Shown here: positions 1 through 5,810 of the stretch, piece after piece | How positions within the stretch are numbered: position 1 is the first letter of the stretch | Layout of the letters: every line of letters begins with the position of its first letter | Origin: Candidatus Dadabacteria bacterium | GTDB lineage: Bacteria > Desulfobacterota_D > UBA1144 > Nemesobacterales > Nemesobacteraceae | Length of the DNA stretch: 7,218 nt | Assembly (NCBI GenBank): GCA_026709745.1 | Contig: JAPOSJ010000029.1 | Span: 1-7,218, forward strand | Reading direction: 5' to 3' | Made by a program: the position numbers and the translations under genes | The notes under the pieces: generated by a model | What the model was told of the DNA's origin: nothing | The model's database searches: none | What the model saw: only the letters and a program-made list of their open reading frames with translations

Positions 1-875
1 AAAACGACAGATTCGACAACCATCATTACAGCTATGGAGAAAGCATCGTGGATCTCGGCAACGTCCATATCCTCGGGCCCCAGACCTGCCATCTCATAGG
101 CCAGCTGGGAAGTTCTCCACACGTTTTCCGAGGGATCGCATGTAAGTCCCGTTGGGCTGCTGTATTTACCCGACTGGGCTACGCAGCCAAGAATTTTTAT
201 AGGCAGTTTCTTGGCAAGCTCTCCGACATGTTCTTCAGAACAAAGCACCGCAGCGGCAGCAGCGTCTCCAACCGGACAGCACATGTTACGCGTAAGCGGG
301 TCAGCTATCACAGGTGCGCTCAGCACCTCTTCTACTGTTGTAGGATTTCTGTACTGCGCAAGTGGGTTAAGCGACGCGTGATAGCGACTTTTCACGACAA
401 CTTCGGCCAACTGTTCAAGCGTAACTCCGTATTCTCTCATGTATTTTGAAGCTCTTATCGCGTAGAGTCCAGGCATTCCCATGCCGATTGATACCTCAAG
501 ATCATCTTCTTCAAGAGGAAGAGGCCCCCCGGAAAGTATCCTGCTTAAGTTCTCAACACCGAGAGCGAGCGCTATATCGTACTGACCGTAGGCCACCGTT
601 CTCCATGCTTCCCACAGCGAAAGTGTTCCGCTTCCGCAAGCACCTTCGACGTTTATGGTCGGTTGTCCTACTAGTCCTATATCCTTAAGTGCTCTCTGGC
701 CGACTCCCATTCCTTGGTAGACATGGCCACAAAAGGCAATTTCTATCTTTCGCGCGTGAATTTCCGAGTCCTGTATCGCGGCCCATGCGGCTTCTCTGGC
801 CAGTATGTGAGCCGGCTTGTCAGGGAATCTTCCGCAGGCGGTGTTTCCCACTCCTATTATGTATACATCTCTCAT
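1..875 (-). CDS. Thiolase-family protein (acetyl-CoA acetyltransferase / SCP2-thiolase-like), 3' end cut by window edge
   Basis: My own reverse-strand translation gives 291 codons from ATG at 873-875 down to position 3, with no stop; the C-terminus lies off the left edge. The product begins MRDVYIIGVGNTACGRFPDK, a typical thiolase N-terminus. The nucleophile is Cys80 in the motif VEGACGSGT, and the conserved HDAF motif with its histidine is at residues 276-279. A GDAAAAAVL segment (about 203-211) matches the alanine-rich loop of the SCP2-like branch. Family members are about 390 residues, so roughly 100 are missing, including the C-terminal catalytic Cys/His region. The family makes or cleaves acyl-CoA C-C bonds in the cytoplasm; the substrate cannot be read from sequence. 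CCTCCT at 884-889 (AGGAGG on this strand, 8 nt from ATG) fixes the start. SCP2-like thiolases often sit beside a DUF35/OB-fold partner, which may lie beyond the left edge. The gene diverges from the nitroreductase gene. Confidence 0.9.
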   Translation of the reverse strand, partial: MRDVYIIGVGNTACGRFPDKPAHILAREAAWAAIQDSEIHARKIEIAFCGHVYQGMGVGQRALKDIGLVGQPTINVEGACGSGTLSLWEAWRTVAYGQYDIALALGVENLSRILSGGPLPLEEDDLEVSIGMGMPGLYAIRASKYMREYGVTLEQLAEVVVKSRYHASLNPLAQYRNPTTVEEVLSAPVIADPLTRNMCCPVGDAAAAAVLCSEEHVGELAKKLPIKILGCVAQSGKYSSPTGLTCDPSENVWRTSQLAYEMAGLGPEDMDVAEIHDAFSIAVMMVVESVV

Positions 876-915
876 TGGTAATTCCTCCTGCTTGCGCGTT
901 AAGTTCAGCCATAAA

Positions 916-942
916 CCTATACCAAATCCACTGCGTTGTAAA
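916..942 (-). promoter_or_regulatory. Candidate promoter for the thiolase gene
   Basis: On the minus strand, TTTACA (942-937) is followed after 15 nt by TATAGG (921-916), which is preceded by TGG and so gives an extended -10 (TGnTATAGG). Transcription would begin near 909, leaving a leader of about 34 nt before the ATG. The 15-nt spacer is short, so the extended -10 would carry most of the recognition. This is inferred from consensus matching only. Confidence 0.35.
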
Positions 943-968
943 ATCAAGGGGAAATTTGATTTTCAATG

Positions 969-997
969 ATGAAATTTCTGCGATTTAGTGATATGAT
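969..997 (+). promoter_or_regulatory. Candidate extended -10 promoter for the nitroreductase operon
   Basis: TGATATGAT at 989-997 is an extended -10 element one base from TGnTATAAT. ATGAAA at 969-974 is a 4/6 -35 match at the ideal 17-nt spacing. Transcription would start near 1004, giving a leader of about 67 nt that ends in the AGGAGGAGG site at 1053-1061. With the minus-strand promoter at 916-942 it forms a back-to-back divergent pair in the 195-bp gap, so the two transcription units may be co-regulated. I saw no convincing operator palindrome between them. Confidence 0.5.
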
Positions 998-1070
998 GTT
1001 TCGGAGATGTTTTTCAGTTTCAGTTTCACTCTGAACAAAAAATACCTAATATAGGAGGAGGTTACTAATT

Positions 1071-2087
1071 ATGAGTAATGTACCAAGTGCCAGCGAAGTT
1101 GGCAGTATCATGGACACCTTCAGTTCCATAGGACTGAGAAGATCCATCAGGTGGTATGAGCCGCATAAATCCGTTGAGAAATGGAAGGTTCAGGCTATGC
1201 TGGAAGCTGCTAGGCTTTCCCCTACGGCAGGCAACTTCAACGGGCAAAGAGCAATCGTTGTATACAGGGATGAAGATCCTGAAATATGGGAGTTTATATC
1301 CGACTGGAGTCAGATCACAACGCAGATGGCTCCTGTACTTATCTTCTGGTGCTATGATATGGCCAACTACGACACAATGGGCCAGTCTATCCACGACCTT
1401 TTGAGAACTGGAGCACTTGATAAGGCGCATGGATGGGAATATGACAGAGTATCGAGGCTGTTCCCGCTTCCTGCAATGCTTCCCGACGCGGTACTGCATC
1501 GCCTTGCCGCGATCGATCTTGGAAACGCGATACAGAACGCCTGTCTTGTTGCGACATCCCTAGGTCTCGGCACCTGTCTTAATGGCGCAAGCGGTGGAGC
1601 CAGAAGGAACACTAAGGCAAAATTCAATCTTCCAGACACTTACGTGTTCAGTTGGCTTATGACCGTCGGTTATCCAGCGGAGAGTATGGACGGCGGCGGA
1701 GCTAGAAGCAGACCTCCGTTTGAAACCATGTTCTTCGAAAAACAGGTCGGAAACGCCTTCCCGAGAAATCCAGAAGTAGTAAAACTTCTTGAGGACCTGA
1801 ACATGCTTCAACCAACAGGACCTCTTCCTGGAAGACTTGAGGAAATCAACAAACTCACTAGGCGTTTCGGTCTCGGAGACGAGTGGCTTACGGACTGGAA
1901 GTTTGAGGAGTCTCAGCTTGGAAATATTGCGGGAGACACTAAGCCTGATCCCCTCAGTTCCGAGGAAGTGCTTGCTTCAGCCCAGGGCTCATCTCCTGAC
2001 CCCTCAGGCTTTACTCTCAAACCGACGGTAAAGCGAGAGGAAATCCAGAAGTACAGGGAAGAAAAAGGCATCAGGGACAATGATTAG
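1071..2087 (+). CDS. Nitroreductase-family flavoprotein with long C-terminal tail
   Basis: The 338-residue product carries nitroreductase-fold hallmarks. RRSIRWYEP (23-31) holds the FMN-phosphate-binding arginines; AARLSPTAGNFNGQR (46-60) is the Asn/Gln FMN loop; AIDLGNAIQNACL (147-159) and LGLGT (164-168) form the central helix and glycine turn; VGYPAE (199-204) is the C-terminal signature. Such proteins use FMN and NAD(P)H to reduce nitro groups, quinones or other electrophiles in the cytoplasm; the substrate here is unknown. The catalytic fold ends near residue 230, and about 108 more residues follow, Pro/Ser/Glu/Lys-rich near the end, which is unusual for a family usually 180-230 long. 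A repeated GGAGG just upstream (1053-1061, last copy 9 nt from ATG) supports the start; a second ATG at codon 14 (1110) is possible but less well served. It lies 33 nt before the 63-residue gene and is probably co-transcribed with it. Confidence 0.88.
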   Translation: MSNVPSASEVGSIMDTFSSIGLRRSIRWYEPHKSVEKWKVQAMLEAARLSPTAGNFNGQRAIVVYRDEDPEIWEFISDWSQITTQMAPVLIFWCYDMANYDTMGQSIHDLLRTGALDKAHGWEYDRVSRLFPLPAMLPDAVLHRLAAIDLGNAIQNACLVATSLGLGTCLNGASGGARRNTKAKFNLPDTYVFSWLMTVGYPAESMDGGGARSRPPFETMFFEKQVGNAFPRNPEVVKLLEDLNMLQPTGPLPGRLEEINKLTRRFGLGDEWLTDWKFEESQLGNIAGDTKPDPLSSEEVLASAQGSSPDPSGFTLKPTVKREEIQKYREEKGIRDND

Positions 2088-2106
2088 TTCTTATCAAAAA
2101 TAAATA

Positions 2107-2112
2107 AGGAGG
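2107..2112 (+). promoter_or_regulatory. Ribosome binding site that sets the start of the 63-residue gene
   Basis: AGGAGG lies 8 nt before ATG at 2121 but only 2 nt before the in-frame TTG at 2115. The spacing therefore selects ATG 2121, giving a product that begins MAEITLN. Confidence 0.85.
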
Positions 2113-2120
2113 TTTTGGTA

Positions 2121-2312
2121 ATGGCAGAGATAACGCTGAATATTCCAGATCCGATTCATGACAAGATAAAGAGAAGAGCCGAGCAGACCAAAAATACCGA
2201 TATTGGTATTATAATTGCTACTTTGGCTCTTACTTTCGGCGCTGCGTTTTATGACCATACAAAGTGGCTCCAGAATCTAGAAGGAGTGGAAGACAAGTCC
2301 AAGCCTTGGTAG
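2121..2312 (+). CDS. 63-residue protein of unknown function: possible ribbon-helix-helix-like N-terminus, hydrophobic second half
   Basis: I do not recognise this gene. The product starts MAEITLNIPDPIHDKIKRRA. The first 27 residues show a short beta-like strand (ITLNIP), then a charged amphipathic helix, resembling the strand plus helix A of CopG/Arc-type ribbon-helix-helix proteins. A 16-residue hydrophobic stretch follows (DIGIIIATLALTFGAAF, about 27-43), then YDHTKWLQ and a charged tail. The hydrophobic stretch could be a membrane segment with the N-terminal helix in the cytoplasm, or an unusually apolar helix B of a DNA-binding dimer. It follows the nitroreductase stop by 33 nt, has a strong ribosome binding site, and is followed directly by a terminator, so it is probably the last gene of that operon. 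The strong translation signals and terminator make a chance ORF unlikely; function is open. Confidence 0.75.
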   Translation: MAEITLNIPDPIHDKIKRRAEQTKNTDIGIIIATLALTFGAAFYDHTKWLQNLEGVEDKSKPW

Positions 2313-2324
2313 GGAGCGGGAAGT

Positions 2325-2370
2325 AAAAAAAGGGGGATGCTTAGTGAATTGCAGCATCCTCCTTTTTTTT
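2325..2370. terminator. Bidirectional intrinsic terminator
   Basis: AAAAAGGGGGATGCT (2327-2341) pairs with AGCATCCTCCTTTTT (2353-2367) over 15 positions with one G-U pair and an 11-nt loop. T8 follows on the plus strand (2363-2370). On the minus strand the A7 at 2325-2331 reads as a U-tract. It therefore can end both the nitroreductase operon (stop at 2312) and the converging hflX transcript (stop at 2381). Confidence 0.9.
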
Positions 2371-2380
2371 GTCTCTCAGC

Positions 2381-4099
2381 CTAAAATAGGCTGTGTACAG
2401 TAGGAACCGGGAAACTATCTTTCAGCTGTTCTTTTGGTTTGAAATCCCTGAGTCTTGAATCCGCATCAATTTCTTTAACGAATTTCTCTAAATAACGAGG
2501 TAAATCTCTGAAATTTCTACCGTTTCTGGCCGATACAAAAGGCTCATTAGGAAATGCCTCTCGAAGTGCCGCTTCTGTTTGTACATCAGCCTGATCAATC
2601 TTGTTAAAGACTAAAACGCTTGGTATATCTTCAAATTCCATGGATTCCAATATCTTAATTACCGAATCTATTTTTTCTCTGACCTCGGGGTCACTTGCAT
2701 CCGCAACGTGAAGCAACAGGTCGGCTTCACCTATTTCTTCAAGCGTAGCTCTAAACGCGTTTATTAATTCTTTTGGGAGCTTACTTATAAAGCCCACCGT
2801 GTCGGTCATAAGCACTTGTCTTCCTTGAGGAAGCATGACTCTTCTCGTTGTCGGGTTGAGGGTTGAAAAAAGCTTGTCTTGGGTAACAATGGAGGATTTG
2901 GTCAGACGGTTAAATAGCGTTGACTTGCCGACGTTTGTGTACCCGATAAAGGACAGGGTCGGGATCATTGAACTTTTCCTGTTCTTTCTCGTGTGTTCTC
3001 TTCTTCTGCAGAGACCGTCAATCTGTTTTTCCAGCTGTTCGATCTGTTTTCTGATATTTCTTCTTTCCTGCTCAAGTTTCTTCTCTCCGGGGCCTCTGGT
3101 GCCTATCCCTCCTCCCAGTTGGGAAAAGGCTGTTCCCTTGCCCTTGAGCCTTGGCAGATTGTATTGAAATTCTGCAAGCCTTGCTTGGATTTTTCCTTCG
3201 TTTGTCTTGGCGTGTTTTGCGAATATCAGTATTATCAGCTGGCTTAGGTCCATTAAATCAAGACCGGATTCCTCCGCGATAGCGTTTGCCTGGGCAGGGG
3301 TAAGTTCCGTGTCAAAGATGATGGTATCGGCTCCGAGATGCTTTGCATGAAGGGCGATCTCTCTCAGTTTTCCTCTGCCGACCAGGTAACGGGGATCGAT
3401 TTTCTTTCTTATCTGAACCATCTTATCGAGCACAACTTTTTCCGCGGAAAGAGCAAGAGAATTGAGCTCCTCAAGAGATTTCTCGGCCAGATAACGAAAC
3501 TTTGTGCCAAACCCCACAAGTATTACTCCTTCCCTGTTTTCCATTCCCCCGTTCTTGAAAAAAGCACTCCTCAGGGACTGTTCTATGGCATTTATTTCGT
3601 GCTTGAGGTTAATGTTTATACGACCTGGGTCCGGGAATCTCGAAATCTCCCATTTTGCCCGGTTTTCCCCATGCTGTGGAACAAGGTTTGCGTACTCAAA
3701 ACCTCCCGATGAACAGTTTTCATCTGCGGAGACCGAGGCGATTAAATCGAGTCTTTCATTCGCAAGAGTTGCCAGATCAGAATTTGTGAGACCAGCCCCC
3801 CTGAGGTCAGTTCTTACAGCGCGGAATCCTCTGAGCCTGTATTTCGCTCTTCTCCTCATGCCAAGCAGTTCTTCAAAGGGAAAATCACAAGGCTCTCCGA
3901 TGAAAACGAATCTTATTTTCCCTTTACGGTCTATAAATGCCGTTATGGTTTTCTTAATCTCCTTGGAAAATGCTAGGAGGGTACGGGTAAATTCAAGTGT
4001 TACAAGACTGTCCTGAGGTATTTTTCTCTTGTATATTCTGAGCAGGTTTTTCAGGTCGCTTTTGGTTAGACCTGATGTATTTCCATGGATTTTGTCTAT
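2381..4099 (-). CDS. hflX: GTPase HflX, long form, probable AUA start codon
   Basis: HflX is a ribosome-associated GTPase that splits stalled or stressed 70S ribosomes. From a start at 4099 the protein has 572 residues. The HflX domain contains VGRGK (240-244) and the GTRGPGE loop (333-339), then a long charged coiled helix. The G domain shows G1 GYTNVGKS (386-393), G3 DTVG (433-436), G4 NKID (499-502) and G5 SARNG (523-527); all are intact. The first ATG is at 3857-3859 (codon 81). The same frame stays open upstream and encodes KIHGNTSGL, YKRKIP, FIDRKGKI and VFIGEP, which match the conserved N-terminus of long HflX proteins, so the ATG start would truncate the protein. An in-frame TAA at 4103-4105 bounds the start. 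No ATG, GTG or TTG lies between, and ATA at 4097-4099 has a well-spaced AGAGAGGA upstream. The usual DRTQL-type segment reads DLSQL (residues 284-288), a small divergence. It appears to be monocistronic and ends at the shared terminator. Confidence 0.9.
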   Translation of the reverse strand: MDKIHGNTSGLTKSDLKNLLRIYKRKIPQDSLVTLEFTRTLLAFSKEIKKTITAFIDRKGKIRFVFIGEPCDFPFEELLGMRRRAKYRLRGFRAVRTDLRGAGLTNSDLATLANERLDLIASVSADENCSSGGFEYANLVPQHGENRAKWEISRFPDPGRININLKHEINAIEQSLRSAFFKNGGMENREGVILVGFGTKFRYLAEKSLEELNSLALSAEKVVLDKMVQIRKKIDPRYLVGRGKLREIALHAKHLGADTIIFDTELTPAQANAIAEESGLDLMDLSQLIILIFAKHAKTNEGKIQARLAEFQYNLPRLKGKGTAFSQLGGGIGTRGPGEKKLEQERRNIRKQIEQLEKQIDGLCRRREHTRKNRKSSMIPTLSFIGYTNVGKSTLFNRLTKSSIVTQDKLFSTLNPTTRRVMLPQGRQVLMTDTVGFISKLPKELINAFRATLEEIGEADLLLHVADASDPEVREKIDSVIKILESMEFEDIPSVLVFNKIDQADVQTEAALREAFPNEPFVSARNGRNFRDLPRYLEKFVKEIDADSRLRDFKPKEQLKDSFPVPTVHSLF

Positions 4100-4105
4100 C
4101 TTTTA

Positions 4106-4113
4106 TCCTCTCT
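4106..4113 (-). promoter_or_regulatory. Ribosome binding site supporting the AUA start of hflX
   Basis: The minus strand reads AGAGAGGA (4113-4106), ending 6 nt before ATA at 4099-4097. That is ideal Shine-Dalgarno spacing for the AUA codon and about 15 nt from the next possible non-standard start (ATC, 4090-4088). It is some 250 nt from the first ATG. Confidence 0.65.
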
Positions 4114-4126
4114 TGAGGCATATATT

Positions 4127-4132
4127 ATTATA
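4127..4132 (-). promoter_or_regulatory. Candidate -10 element for hflX
   Basis: The minus strand reads a perfect TATAAT at 4132-4127 in an AT-rich stretch. A start near 4120 would leave a leader of about 20 nt that holds the ribosome binding site. I see no good -35 hexamer at 16-18 nt, so the element may be weak, activated, or coincidental in AT-rich DNA. Confidence 0.4.
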
Positions 4133-4151
4133 TTAGGCAGGAAATTTGAAG

Positions 4152-4169
4152 CATTTTCAGCCGAAAATG
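4152..4169. repeat. Perfect 7-bp inverted repeat between hflX and the unknown gene
   Basis: CATTTTC (4152-4158) and GAAAATG (4163-4169) are exact inverted copies around a 4-nt AGCC centre. The element lies about 20 bp upstream of the putative hflX -10 and 63 bp before the divergent gene's ATG, which suits an operator acting on either or both genes. It has no T-tract and no gene ends nearby, so it is not a terminator. Confidence 0.4.
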
Positions 4170-4231
4170 GGGAAATATGCTGATTTGCGGATTTTCAAGC
4201 GGTCAGAAAACAAGAATCGGATTAATGTACT

Positions 4232-4705
4232 ATGAAAACGGAAAAGCTACCGTGGATTGCAGAATTTTACGAAAAACAGAAGGTTTCAGTCAACTCGGAT
4301 ACAAAATACGAAAAAATGGAAAAGGTCTCGGAGTTTCTTTGTCACAGCTTTGAAGCCTGCGTTGAGTCTTTAAACAAAGAATATGGCCGAGATGCAATCA
4401 GCGTTGTTTCTCTGCCTCTGGGTTTTATGCATGCGGTCTTTGATGCTGATGCGGAGACCCGGGGATTTCTGCTCCTTTTTGGAAGGTCAAGACTGGTAAT
4501 GGCTTTTTGCGGAAATGAAGACATCATTACTTTTGTCGGGAGGAAAATCGACCCCCGTTCCCAGAGTCATAAGAAAAACTTGAAACTTCTCGGGGCAATC
4601 TGGGAAGAGACAGAAGAGGGGGTATACCTCTTCAGAGACAGTACCGGAGTGGAGATTGAAGTCCGTGAACTTGTCCTGCGGATAATTCGCTGGGGTATAA
4701 GCTAG
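4232..4705 (+). CDS. Protein of unknown function, 157 residues
   Basis: I do not recognise the family. The product is soluble in character, with no signal peptide or membrane segment. The N-terminal 55 residues are charged and helical in appearance (start MKTEKLPWIAEFYEKQ). A run of alternating hydrophobic strands follows (SVVSLPLGFMHAVFDA, GFLLLFGRSRLVMAF, about 58-93), then a glycine-containing turn and a C-terminal half with VYLFRDSTGVEIEVREL, suggesting a small alpha+beta fold. No catalytic signature is evident. The ATG at 4232 has no clear Shine-Dalgarno site; the alternative ATG at 4317 (product from MEKVSEF) has none either, so the start is uncertain. The gene diverges from hflX and its stop overlaps by 4 bp the stop of the minus-strand 38-codon ORF. 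The coding character (compositionally normal, no internal stop, no better frame) supports a real gene. Confidence 0.7.
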   Translation: MKTEKLPWIAEFYEKQKVSVNSDTKYEKMEKVSEFLCHSFEACVESLNKEYGRDAISVVSLPLGFMHAVFDADAETRGFLLLFGRSRLVMAFCGNEDIITFVGRKIDPRSQSHKKNLKLLGAIWEETEEGVYLFRDSTGVEIEVRELVLRIIRWGIS

Positions 4706-4818
4706 GGTGTAAGGACTATGTGAGTCATAAAGGCGATGCCCAAGATAAGTCCTATAAGAAGCGGTACGCCAAGGATGTAATAAAACCCTTCTTTTTCGTG
4801 CGGTTCAAGATCAATCAT
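4702..4818 (-). CDS. Candidate 38-residue single-span membrane peptide
   Basis: Reading the minus strand from ATG at 4816-4818 gives 38 residues that begin MIDLEPHEKEGFYYILGVPL and end in a TAG at 4702-4704. Residues 1-10 are acidic and charged; residues 12-35 form one uninterrupted hydrophobic helix with small-residue spacing (G17, G23, G27), like small subunits or regulators of membrane complexes. The in-frame GTG immediately before the ATG is an alternative start. No Shine-Dalgarno site is present, but a -35/-10 pair (4852-4857, 4829-4834) lies so close that the mRNA would be leaderless or nearly so. The stop overlaps the stop of the convergent 157-residue gene. The protein-like charge/hydrophobic layout and the adjoining promoter argue for a real gene; the short length keeps confidence moderate. 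Function unknown. Confidence 0.5.
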   Translation of the reverse strand: MIDLEPHEKEGFYYILGVPLLIGLILGIAFMTHIVLTP

Positions 4819-4828
4819 CACAGTATTA

Positions 4829-4857
4829 AGGATAACTCATTCTTTCTGTCATTGCAA
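4829..4857 (-). promoter_or_regulatory. Candidate promoter for the 38-residue membrane peptide
   Basis: On the minus strand TTGCAA (4857-4852), a 17-nt spacer and TATCCT (4834-4829) each match consensus at 4/6. The -10 ends 7 nt before the in-frame GTG and 10 nt before the ATG, so the transcript would start at or very near the start codon. Confidence 0.35.
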
Positions 4858-4864
4858 AGCCTTA

Positions 4865-4893
4865 TTGAACAAACCCCGAAATTTTGTTAGATT
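4865..4893 (+). promoter_or_regulatory. Candidate promoter for the radical SAM gene, predicting a nearly leaderless mRNA
   Basis: TTGAAC (4865-4870), a 17-nt spacer and TAGATT (4888-4893) are each 4/6 matches at ideal spacing. Only 9 nt (4894-4902) separate the -10 from ATG 4903, and there is no Shine-Dalgarno site. A start 6-8 nt after the -10 would leave a leader of three bases or fewer. Confidence 0.4.
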
Positions 4894-4902
4894 CTTACAG
4901 TA

Positions 4903-5799
4903 ATGATTGAATATGTAACACCTTTTTTCCGCCCTCCAAGCGAGCACAAAAGTTTTATTTTACAAGCTACTATTGGTTGCTCGCACAATAAATGCACCTA
5001 TTGCGCCATGTACAGAAATGAAACGCAGAAATTCAGGGTGAGATCAATGGGAGAGATAAAAGAAATTATTGATGCTGCGGCAAAAAGCAGACTTCTAGAG
5101 CGAAGGGTTTTCATCTCAGACGGCAATGCACTTGTTCTATCCACCCCAAAACTCATGGAAATAATGGATTATCTCCATGAAAAAGCTCTGAACCTTGAGA
5201 GAATAACCATGTACGCGAATGTGGGTGACATACTAAGAAAACCGGTTGAAGATCTTTCACGTCTTCGGGAAAGGGGCCTCAGCATGGTCTACATAGGCTT
5301 TGAGAGCGGAGATAACATTGTTCTCGAGAGAATAGAGAAAGGAGCAAATTTTGTCGAGACAGTTGAAGCTTCAAGGAAACTGAAAGCCTCTGGGATAATG
5401 AATTCTGCAATGGTGCTTCTCGGCATCGGTGGTAAGGACAGGAGCAAGGAACACGCTTTGGCTACTGGGAAGCTTCTTACCGAGTGTGATCCTGAATATG
5501 TCGGGGCTCTTTCTCTTCAGCTTCGTACTGGTGCGCCTATTTATGAGCAATGGAAGGAAGGCCGTTTTGAACTTCCGGACAAATTCCAGATGATAGAGGA
5601 GCTTCTTACCATAGTTGAGAACACGGAGCTCTCCGACGGCTATTTCTATTCAAATCACATATCGAATTATCTCCCGATTAGGGCAAAGTTTCCCGAGGAT
5701 AAACAGAAGGTTCTAAGAGAGATAAAAGAAGTTCTTGAGACTAGAGATGAAGCTTTTCTTCGTCCAGATTATTATAGAGAAGTGGTTAACCAGTACTGA
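4903..5799 (+). CDS. Radical SAM protein (COG1032-like Fe-S oxidoreductase)
   Basis: The 298-residue product has the 4Fe-4S/SAM cysteine cluster near its N-terminus as GCSHNKCTYC: Cys26, Cys31 and Cys34, spaced CX4CX2C rather than the commoner CX3CX2C. This spacing is the one I associate with a COG1032-like group whose members also carry the patterns seen here: MYRNE plus FRVR (36-47), FISDGNAL (70-77), YIGFESGD (130-137), the LLGIGG loop (172-177) and the C-terminal HISNYLP (252-258). The family cleaves SAM to a 5'-deoxyadenosyl radical in the cytoplasm, but its substrate is unknown. No separate B12-binding or SPASM domain is visible, and the length is normal for a stand-alone core. The start rests on ATG 4903 and the conserved N-terminal FFRPPSEH; there is no Shine-Dalgarno site. 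It is followed after 33 nt by the LLM flavoprotein gene, probably in one operon. Confidence 0.88.
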   Translation: MIEYVTPFFRPPSEHKSFILQATIGCSHNKCTYCAMYRNETQKFRVRSMGEIKEIIDAAAKSRLLERRVFISDGNALVLSTPKLMEIMDYLHEKALNLERITMYANVGDILRKPVEDLSRLRERGLSMVYIGFESGDNIVLERIEKGANFVETVEASRKLKASGIMNSAMVLLGIGGKDRSKEHALATGKLLTECDPEYVGALSLQLRTGAPIYEQWKEGRFELPDKFQMIEELLTIVENTELSDGYFYSNHISNYLPIRAKFPEDKQKVLREIKEVLETRDEAFLRPDYYREVVNQY

Positions 5800-5810
5800 A
5801 CAGTACTGAA
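5791..5810 (+). repeat. 10-bp tandem duplication across the radical SAM stop codon
   Basis: CAGTACTGAA occurs twice without a gap (5791-5800 and 5801-5810). The first copy contains the TGA stop (5797-5799); the second lies in the 33-nt gap before the LLM gene. Each unit holds the 8-bp palindrome CAGTACTG. ACCAGT (5789-5794) and ACTGGT (5814-5819) could also pair around the repeat, placing a small hairpin just before the LLM ribosome binding site. Confidence 0.85.

Noticed and set aside
48..988. Three plus-strand ORFs opposite the thiolase gene
   Set aside because: They are antisense to a clear thiolase frame, arginine/cysteine-rich, and show no protein-family pattern.
1065..1811. Minus-strand ORFs inside the nitroreductase gene
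   Set aside because: They are mirror frames of a well-supported flavoprotein gene, with no motifs of their own.
2115..2312. TTG start at 2115 for the small protein
   Set aside because: Only 2 nt separate it from AGGAGG; ATG 2121 has ideal 8-nt spacing.
2381..3859. hflX starting at the first ATG (3857-3859), 492 residues
   Set aside because: It has no good ribosome binding site and would cut off 80 upstream in-frame codons that match the conserved N-terminus of long HflX proteins.
2835..4016. Plus-strand ORFs opposite hflX, the longest 170 codons
   Set aside because: The opposite strand carries an unbroken HflX frame with all G motifs; these translations have no recognisable domains or ribosome binding sites.
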